NCBI GenBank assembly: GCA_964059195.1
Contig: CAXKWD010000008.1
Location: 44,941,502-45,005,501 of the forward strand
DNA from: Ectobius pallidus
Taxonomy: Eukaryota; Arthropoda; Insecta; Blattodea; Ectobiidae
Reading direction: 5' to 3'
Length of the DNA: 64,000 nt
The position numbers were made by a program, and so were the translations under genes. Numbering within the stretch: the first letter of the stretch is position 1; every line of letters begins with the position of its first letter. Shown here piece after piece: positions 56,356-64,000 of the stretch. The notes below the pieces were generated by a model. It was not told where the DNA came from. It did no database searches and saw only the letters and a list, made by a program, of their open reading frames with translations.

Positions 56356-56709
56356 GTAATAACCAGTGATGGGAAGTAATTGAGTAAAAGTAATCGGATT
56401 ACAGTAACGATTCCTTTTTTGGTCCCATTTACTTGTAATCGTTACTTTTTAAAAAATGTAATTTTTACTCGTAATTTACTTCTGAAAATAAAATTGTAAT
56501 CGTTACATTTGAGTAATCGTTACATTTTAGTAATCGAAAAGTATCGAATTGAGAATTTAGCAATGTTGCTTTCTTCTACTCGCTGGCAGTCGCTGCAGCG
56601 GTGGTGAATTTAGCGTTCTTTTTAAAGCGAACGTAAAGCGCTTTACAGCTGTTCCAGCATCGCTGTATGGTCGCTGCAGCAGTGGTGAAGCAATGTCAGA
56701 TCTGGCTTA

Positions 56710-56915
56710 AAGCTATGGTTTGTCTACAGCGTTCATCGCCGTGAATTTGCCTCAGAAGCAACTGCTGGCGATCACCGCCGACCCCGGCGGTCAACGCCGG
56801 CGTTCATCGTCGTAGACAAACCGGGTGCATTGATTTATAGTACATGGAGAGCAACAGGCAGCGATGACCGCCGGCGGTGATCGCTGGCGATGAACGCCGT
56901 AGACAAACCATAGCT
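56710..56915. mobile_element. Palindromic MITE with TTA duplication
   Basis: 206 bp. Left AAGCTATGGTTTGTCTACAG and right complement (GTAGACAAACCATAGCT). The inverted match includes GCGTTCATCGCC. TTA flanks both sides (56707-56709, 56916-56918), as in PIF/Harbinger elements. The centre is GC-rich (GACCCCGGCGGTCAACGCCG). Confidence 0.75.
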
Positions 56916-57324
56916 TTACGGGATTTGCTGCATGGACTATCAGCCGTTATTTTTTACATTTTAGTTTGCTGCAGCGAAACTGTAGCGATTTAAGCAGCGA
57001 CGCGACATTCGACATGGCAAGTCAGCATTTCTGCGGAAAAACGTGGCAACGCGACATCAGCTGAGATGAGCGGAAGTCGAATGTATTTTTTTTTTCAATG
57101 GCGACCACAGCCAGAGCAATGTACGGGGAGCGATACTATATTTATTTAGATTTCTGTATGGTTTCCATTTATTTCAAGACGTAGGCCTAATCAAGAAATG
57201 AAAATTGCTGTTCTCAGCCTATAAAATTTATTGATATCCCTTTGTTTGAAAAGAAGGTTATGTGTTCCACAGCATAACACTAAGCTCAAACTAACCTCAA
57301 CTTCAAAGTTAATTGCAGGGCATT

Positions 57325-57485
57325 CAGTGGCGGACGCAGAATTTTTTCGGGGGGGGGGGGGGATTTGATTAGGTATAAAGAATACTAAAAAAGAAAAACT
57401 TACGTATAGAATTAGTTTATAAAACTGACCACTCAGGGTACCTTTTTCAAATTTCGGGGATGTATCCCCCCTGCGTCCGCCACTG
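57325..57485. mobile_element. 161-bp hAT-like MITE
   Basis: Perfect terminal inverted repeats CAGTGGCGGACGCAG and CTGCGTCCGCCACTG. Left flank AGGGCATT; the matching right flank CGAGCATT is now at 57723-57730 because the next MITE landed in it. The two flanks agree at six of eight positions. The left part has a run of G. Confidence 0.78.
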
Positions 57486-57489
57486 CGAG

Positions 57490-57718
57490 CATAGGCGTAA
57501 CCAGGGCGACCATATGGGGGGAGGGTTATAACATCCTGGGGGTAGAGGGGTTCGGGGGTCTTCCCCCGAAAAATTTAAAAATTAAGATGCACAATAACGA
57601 GTTTTAAGCTTCCCACGCATTATACTCGTATTAAGTAATTTTTAAGCAGACTTAAAAAAATTGTACAATTTTCCTTTTTTTAATCAAACCCCCAAAAAAC
57701 CCCCTCGTTACGCCTCTG
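57490..57718. mobile_element. 229-bp hAT-like MITE inserted at the end of the previous one
   Basis: Ends CATAGGCGTAACCAGGG and the complement of CAGAGGCGTAACGAGGG. Perfect 8-bp duplication ACTGCGAG (57482-57489, 57719-57726), which includes the last four bases of the preceding MITE. This fixes the order of insertion. Confidence 0.82.
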
Positions 57719-58753
57719 ACTGCGAGCATTAGAGGCTCTGCTGAAAATACTGCTTCTGGCAATGAAAATTCACGTATGCTGTATGAGGACCAGTGATTTA
57801 CAACAAGGTGGTATTCACATATAATTCTGATAGTAGGATTCTGGATCCCGGTATTCGTCTTTTTCTAATTTTAATGAAATCTAATCTATTGTGATACTGC
57901 AATATTACGACGCGTGTTGTGGGGGTTTCACTATTGTAAATGCCACTTTATGGATTTTGCTACATGAACTGTCATGGCCTTCCTTTTAACCCCAGTGAAG
58001 CAGAAGCGATTTACAGATTCGGTTTGAAAAGGAACGCACGGAAAGCATCATGCGCAGACAGAACGGTGTTCGGTATGCAAAAACATCAGACGTTTTAAAA
58101 ATGGCATTGGAATAACTATGTATATTTTCATTATTTGATGTTTAAAGATTATGCATAATATTGTAAGCCGTGGGAAAATAAATAAATATCTATTTCTACC
58201 CATTTATAACTTTTTTCAGTTAAATGTTTCAGTAAGAACATTTCTTAATTAAGTATATTTTGAAACTTGCTTCTCACTCTCGCTTGCTATATCTTCATCA
58301 TTTTACTGTTTTGCAACTAATATCCAAATTAGAGGTAATATTAACAAAAGTTACTCAATGTGTCTGGAAATATTGGTGTTGATATGTTTTTTTGTTTTGT
58401 TTGTTTGTTCATTAATAATTTGAGATTTGGTAACGTCCCAAGCTGCTTTACCACTGAATGGCCCGATAGTTTATGGCCTTGTGCACCCCCCAAAAGAAAA
58501 AAAAAAAGATAGGTGCTGCCATTTTATAAAGTAATTGGAATTTTACTTATTACTTTTTTGTGCCCTCCAAAATGAAGGAATTTTTAGGTACCGGTACTGC
58601 CATTTTGTAAAGTAATTGTAATTGTAATTGTAATTTCACTGATTACTTTTTCAAAAAGTAATTTGTAATTGTAATTAAGTAAAATGTTTCTCAAGTAATT
58701 GTAATTCAGCCCAATTACTATTTTTTTGTAATTTTCCCATCACTGGTAATAAC

Positions 58754-60240
58754 CAATGTGGGATTGGTGCAAACATTTAATAGACATAACCGCATTAGTT
58801 GATATACAACACAGTACGTAATTGGATGTGCGCCTCATCTCGTTGTCAAGTGTGATGTACCGATGCAATGGATTGGTTACTCTATGTCATGTGATGAATT
58901 GTGTTGGACGCGCGGTCCTCAGCGTGGGTAAGCGATTGTCTTGACTTCATGGTGTGCACTACAACTTATCAGAGGTCCAGCTTCAAAATCCGTTGTAAAT
59001 GGTAAAACCTTTTCTTTCGCTTCTGAAACACAGGTAAGCGTTCTCCTTTTGATTCTTAGCATGGAATAAAAGTTAATTTACGATTTTTATCCCAGTAATT
59101 AATCTGTTTTCTTGATATTAAGCGTGTAGCTTATTCAGGCGTCAGGACGCCATGAATCTTGATTTGTAGTTTAAGTCCTTTTTGTCTTTTGAGTATAAAC
59201 TAACTGCCCCCTTTTCAGTAATAGTAATTTGAAGTAATCAGACATGTTTTTATAGTACTTTCTTTCTTCGTTACCTTTATTTAAGATAGCTGTGATTTCT
59301 TTTGGCTTCTCATGAAATAGTGCTACGTCATGGCGGGAATAATGTTAAATCACCTTTTCAATCCAGGGATGGGAATTGAAAAGCGTCTTTCGGTGTAACT
59401 TAACAAAATTTTGTATGCCATCCAAGTGATATTAATATAGGGTAATTTATTTACGATTTAAAACAAAAGGGTTGTGTATTTTAATAGGATATATATATAA
59501 TTTTAACTTTATGGTTTGGGTAATGAACTTAGTATTTTTTTCTATTCCATCTCAAGATGAATTAAAGTTGTGTGTTTTTGTTAATAATAAAATAATTTGT
59601 TTAGCTTCTTCCACTCTTTGCAATATATATTTATTAAACATGCAAATTCATTCATTATGGATTCGCATGTTCTAATTGGCTGTACCACCCAGTGGGGCTG
59701 TCCTTATATATTCCTCTGGTGTGGGATCGTTAGTTTTAAGTCCCCTTTTGGGTGGGATGATCTGGTGCGTTTCCTGCTGACTGCATTTGGAGAGAGGAGA
59801 GACTCTTCGCTGCCAGTCTACTGATGTCCTACAGAAGGCCTACGCTTCCCGTCTACATAAGGCCGTCAGAAGCTGAGGGATAATTCCAGCTTAACTTGGT
59901 TTGTATTAGTCAGGGCAGCCACCATTTTGATAATCTGGTGAGTTGTAATTAATCCCGGGAGGTGGGTCAAAAGGCAACTGATCACTAAATGATAAAGAAG
60001 TAGCAACTTTGGTAAGAAACATCAGTGACGACCATTGGAGGCGTCATATTAACCACATGTTCCAAATCCTACCATCCATGAACGAAGTTATCAGACGGAG
60101 GTAAATAACACAGCGGTTGCATGACAAGCCCTGTCACTTGATGTGATGTAGCCTAACGAATTTCCATCAAAAACATCACCAATAATTAATTAATGATCGT
60201 AATGATGATGGTGAGGATGATGATAATATTAATAATAAAA
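58754..60240. other. No gene recognised
   Basis: Upstream flank of the host gene, AT-rich. Short open frames at 59472-59824 on the plus strand have no recognisable content. A (GAT/AAT)-rich stretch at 60198-60240 abuts the next repeat. Confidence 0.4.
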
Positions 60241-61148
60241 TCAGGTAAACTGATGTAAAAAAGTGCCAGTATGTTTTTGTTTAATCAGTTATGACTGCAA
60301 TTATGATATGCAGAATATGTTTTTTTTTTTAATTTATTTCCAAGTTAAGCTCCAGATTTATTCATTAAGCAGGGCTTACGGAAGAAGAAAGGTCTACCAT
60401 CTCGGCCACCTGGATCATTTTTTCAACGGTCTAGTTGGATAAGCGCATGTAAAACAATAGTGTTTTTTTATCATAGCTACCTGTATTTTAATTTCCAAGG
60501 CCTTATAAGATCACAGTAAAACAATAGGCTATGTTGTCAAGATAACTGATTTTCATTTTTTTTATAAATTCTTTCGAATACGTATATTGCCATAAAATAG
60601 GCACTAAATTGAGCATTACTCCGAAACAGATCAACCGATTTTATCCATTATGAATAGACGTCTTCCCACGGACATTGTAAATGTGTATACCAAGTTTCAT
60701 AAAAATCCGGTAAAGCGTATTTGAGTTACCGCGTCTTTAAAATATACACTAAATTGGGTTTTACTCCGGTACCGGTCAACAGATTAGGTTCAAATTCAAT
60801 AGGGCACTTCTCATGGACGTCATAAATGGGTATACCAAGTTTCATGGAAATCCGTTACAGCGTATTTGAGTGATGGCGCCTTTCTATGAGAAAGGCGCCA
60901 TAATCTATTAAAACAGGCACTAAATTGGGCATTGCTCCGGTACCGGTGTACCGATTTGGTTCAATATCAATAGGGTTCTTCCCATCGACATTATGAATGT
61001 TTATACCAAGTTTCATGGAAATCCGAAAAAGCGTACTTGAGTTATGGTGCGTACAGACGCACGGACAGACGGACGGACAGACAGACAGACAGACGGGCAG
61101 ACATTTTTTCGTCCCCCACACAATCTCATAAAGTACCATACTGGCAAT
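60241..61148. mobile_element. Interspersed repeat with internal tandem monomers (copy 2)
   Basis: Starts TCAGGTAAACTGATG and ends CATACTGGCAATT, as in copy 1 (5934-7078), with high similarity along the ends. It has about three monomers instead of five (starts near 60602, 60745 and 60916). It carries a perfect 12-bp stem at 60874-60900 (TGGCGCCTTTCT, ATG loop, AGAAAGGCGCCA) that copy 1 lacks. A GGACAGACAGAC-rich block precedes the right end. It lies in simple-sequence DNA, so the target duplication cannot be read. Confidence 0.75.
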
Positions 61149-61757
61149 TAATAATAATAATTATGATGATGATGATAACAACAACATATAGTTGGAATGA
61201 AAGGAATCGCGATATCACGACACAAAGAGTTAACGGAACAGAAAGTTTGTGCTAAACGCCCAATCCAAATATTCAGCTTACGTGAAGCTACATCGCGCGC
61301 TATTCACCTGGGATAGAAACTAAGAATCCCTAGGCCTATGGATTTATTGTTCGGGGGACTTTTGAATGATGATAAAAAATAATTTCACACTTTTCTCTGC
61401 AATTTTGTCGATGGAAGTTTTTATGTAGAGTTATACAGGGTTCGGCAGAGAAACCTGACGGTTTTTAAATTGAACTTACGACAAAACTGTATCGTTTGCG
61501 TAATTATTTTATTTTAGAATTACAATACATCTCAAAGTATTTTACCTACGTCAATTACTTTTTGAAAATCATGTTTCTACTTCAATCCACATAGCTAAAT
61601 AAGCCCATTACATCAAAATTATTACTATGGTTTCGTGAAAAGTTGGAAACAGCCGAAACTGCATAGTGTCGTAAATCGTTGTCGCCAGTACATCTCGCGC
61701 TTGCGCATTCAAGTAAAAAACGAAAAATATGTTAAAATTTTCGTTTAAAGAAAAAAT
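61149..61757. other. No gene recognised
   Basis: AT-rich spacer without recognisable content. Confidence 0.4.
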
Positions 61758-61985
61758 TCTGTCCACCGCTGTGGCGTTGGGGACGCGTTCGCTCCTCTGA
61801 CGCAGCGGGTCCTGGTTTGATTCCTGGTCAAACAAGTTACCTAGGTGGGTTTTTTCTGGGGGTTTTTCCTCACCTGTGAGAAAAATGTCGGGTGACTTTA
61901 GGCCCCTGCTGTCCCCAGATATCTGGTCGTCATTATCATCTTCATCCCATCCTCGCCTTGTTTGGAGTGAGTATATGTGTGCATG
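61758..61985 (+). mobile_element. tRNA-headed SINE
   Basis: GCTGTGGCGTTGGGG resembles an A box, and GGTTTGATTCC matches the B-box consensus GGTTCGANTCC at ten of eleven positions. A body typical of insect tRNA-SINEs follows (TACCTAGGTGGGTTTTTTCT and CACCTGTGAGAAAAATGTCG). The 3' end and target duplication were not found; the limit is approximate. It shares the GGGTTTTT / TCCTCACC style of body with other insect SINEs, but is not obviously a copy of the one at 22026. Confidence 0.65.
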
Positions 61986-62089
61986 GTGTGTCTCGTCCTA
62001 TGTGTTCATGTTAGTAGTATGGTTTTGTCACCTACGTCACAGGTGGAATGTGGAATGAGAGGGGAAACGGGTCACGTGACAGGTGGCGC

Positions 62090-62975
62090 TGGAGGGGAGG
62101 GTGGAATGATGACGTCACAAGTGGGCGTGGCCTATGACGTCACAAGTGGGCGTGGCTATGACGTCAGTGGCGGATTGTATGACGTCACAAGTGGGCGTGG
62201 CAATAACCACGTGATTCAAAATGGCGTCGGTTCCGGTTCCTATTGCAAATGGCGGCGGTTCCGGTTCCGGGGTGTACGAAGCGCGAAATTTAAAATTTGA
62301 AAATTAATAATATAAATGGCGTCCGTTCCGGTTCCTATTTCAAATGGCGTACGAAGCGCGAAATTTAAAATTTGGGAATTTATAATATAATTGGTTACGT
62401 TTCCGGCGCGAAATTCAAAATTTGGTAATTCATAATGAAAATGGCTACGTTTCCGGTTCCTATTTCAGGTGGGCGGATGGCGGTTGATTTGAAAATTGCA
62501 AAAGGTGGAAATTGAATATTACAATTGCAAATAACGGATGGTGGGAAATTTGAAATTTGTATATTGGTATTGTTTTACAAGATGGCGACATTGCTTACGT
62601 CATTGCAGGATTGGAAGGATTAGATCACGTGACATGTGGAATGTTTATGACGTCATTGGAGGATTACGAATTGATGACGTCATTGCAGGATTGGAAGGAT
62701 TAGATCACGTGACAGGTGGAATGCTTTTATGACGTCACAAGTGGAATGACTACGTCATCATTCAACATGGCGGCATCGCTTACGTCACAAGTGGAATAAG
62801 AGGGGAAGGTGGAATGTTTTTATGACGTCACAAGTGGAATGAGAGGGGAAGGTGGAATGCTTTTATGACGTCACAAGTGGAATGTTTTATGACGTCATCG
62901 CTTACGTCAGAGGAGGATTGGGTCGCTTACGTCAGAGGAGGATTGAGAGGTGGAATGATTTATGACGTCACAGCA
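62090..62975. repeat. Irregular minisatellite with eleven TGACGTCA palindromes
   Basis: Short units such as TATGACGTCACAAGTGGAAT and GTGGGCGTGGC recur with variable spacing. Perfect TGACGTCA (the CRE palindrome) starts at 62110, 62135, 62159, 62180, 62648, 62675, 62730, 62823, 62866, 62890 and 62963. CACGTG occurs several times (for example near 62627 and 62706). The middle (62220-62520) has a second family of units with GGTTCCGGTTCC, ATGGCG and GCGCGAAATT. Units are degenerate and there is no spacer regularity, so this is neither CRISPR nor a clean satellite. Confidence 0.8.
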
Positions 62976-64000
62976 GATTTCAACCTTATGTCTTTTTTGC
63001 AGGAAGCATATAGATCACGAAGCGTAAATACGTCATATTCCTACACATAGGTTTTCTGTAAGATGACTATTTCAGTAAAAAATATCCCTAAGGTCTACTC
63101 AGCCTCTGGCTTAGCGGGTGAGTGTAAAAAACATAGCCCATGTCTTGTGTATTACATATTCAATTATTATTATTAGTCAACTTTATTTTTATTGCGATAT
63201 ATTGTAATAATCCAACGCTGAATGGTAGTGAGCTCGATCCCCGGTCAGTAATGAGCTTCAAACCTCTAGTATAATGATGGAATAATATTATGCTAATAAT
63301 TACAGGTTTTTATAAGACCGATACACTATGTGTTATACCAACGCAGAACAATGGTTGGATTGCATTGTACGTGCAGTGATTTTGCTTAGGTAACAGTTTT
63401 ATCAGCTTGCTCGCCATGCATGTTATCTGCAACACTCATATAACGCTATACAACAAGATGCTTCTCTTATCGCTCGCTAACTTACAACTTCATTCATTAC
63501 GAATTATCTCTTTAAATGTCTAGCGTAACACTGCAATACCTTTAAATTTTAAAAAATGATGTATGACTATTTTGATATTCATCACCATTCTATTGCGATA
63601 TATTAAAAACTTATATTGTAATATTCCATCGCTGAGTGGTTCTGAGTTCGATTCAAAGTCAGTAAAGGCATATTCAGCTTTTTTCACAAGCAGGAAACGT
63701 GAAATATCAAATAACTGCTGATAAGCTTTAGCGTATATTTCTCCCAGTGTTTCATCTCTGATGGAACCTTATATTATTTTTAATGTAGTTTCATACAGAG
63801 TATGTCAGCATTTATTGCATGAAATTAATATTCTATTTCCGCACCAGAATTAAATATCGGATATCTGATAATTTCACCAGAAATGAATATTTTTCGCATA
63901 CGTCATCCATTTAATGTGGGAATTCGCGAAATGAATTGTTCACAAAGATGAAAAGCGAAATATCTAATTACTGATGATTTAAGCTTTAACGTATATTTAC
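62976..64000. other. No gene recognised; diverged direct repeats
   Basis: Related blocks occur twice. ATTGCGATATATT followed by CGCTGARTGGT and a GTTCGATTC/GCTCGATCC phrase lies near 63192 and 63593. GTGAAATATCAAATAACTGC and its relative GCGAAATATCTAATTACTGA lie near 63699 and 63955. They suggest a decayed repeat running past the right edge. Confidence 0.45.

Larger units (their letters stand above)
56364..58745. mobile_element. hAT-type non-autonomous element with nested MITEs
   Basis: Ends CAGTGATGGGAAGTAATTG and the complement, ...TTTTCCCATCACTG. Perfect 8-bp duplication GTAATAAC (56356-56363, 58746-58753). Both ends are dominated by GTAATTGTAATT-like repeats. No transposase is encoded. 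At 2,382 bp it holds at least three later insertions (56710-56915, 57325-57485, 57490-57718). It lies upstream of the first exons of the Nrt-like gene. Confidence 0.88.

Noticed and set aside
62090..62975. CRISPR-like repeat array
   Set aside because: Units are irregular and degenerate with no constant spacers, and the context is an animal genome.

Overview
This looks like a stretch of a large, repeat-rich insect genome. One host gene is visible, on the minus strand. Two exons sit 54.6 kb apart: the first coding exon at 55488-55789 and the next at 712-879. Both have canonical splice sites and matching phase 0. Their translations resemble, from memory, the cytoplasmic N-terminus of the neural adhesion protein neurotactin (Nrt). 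Neurotactin is a type II membrane protein with a cholinesterase-like ectodomain, which would lie off the left edge of the window. Almost everything between the two exons is therefore one giant intron filled with nested transposons. I cannot name the species; a large-genome polyneopteran is only a guess.

Left part (1.8-14.8 kb): a Jockey/CR1-like LINE on the plus strand has been split three times. A Tc1/mariner-type element (2229-5155, TA target duplication) carries inside it a long-TIR element with a 9-bp duplication (2378-4001). A repeat with internal tandem monomers lies at 5934-7078. A Ty3/Gypsy element on the minus strand (7402-13164) has 344-bp LTRs that contain a tRNA-like module. Removing the insertions restores one LINE reading path from endonuclease to reverse transcriptase.

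Middle part (15-33.6 kb): a deleted DD41D mariner, LINE fragments, a SINE with an 11-bp duplication, and two copies of a CCCGGCGTCGC-headed repeat. It also holds a young 7.6-kb LTR element (23123-30765, LTRs nearly identical). That element encodes an intact 762-residue Gag and no recognisable pol, so it looks like a gag-only, non-autonomous retrotransposon.

Right part of the intron (33.9-55.2 kb): a TIR element, a hAT element with a nearly readable transposase (35741-38954), two decayed Gypsy pol regions and an R1-like LINE end. A second copy of the 9-bp-duplication element (46789-48959) sits in one of the Gypsy regions. At 51470-55151 is a 3.7-kb element with about 560-bp terminal inverted repeats. 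It encodes a degenerate PIN/XPG-like nuclease protein with a C-terminal cysteine cluster and has no DDE transposase. This is the most unusual system in the window; the Academ (AcademX) superfamily is the nearest described group I can suggest.

Upstream of the host gene (55.8-64 kb): a probable promoter/5' UTR stretch, a hAT-type non-autonomous element holding three nested MITEs, and a second copy of the tandem-monomer repeat. A tRNA-headed SINE follows, then an array with eleven perfect TGACGTCA palindromes.
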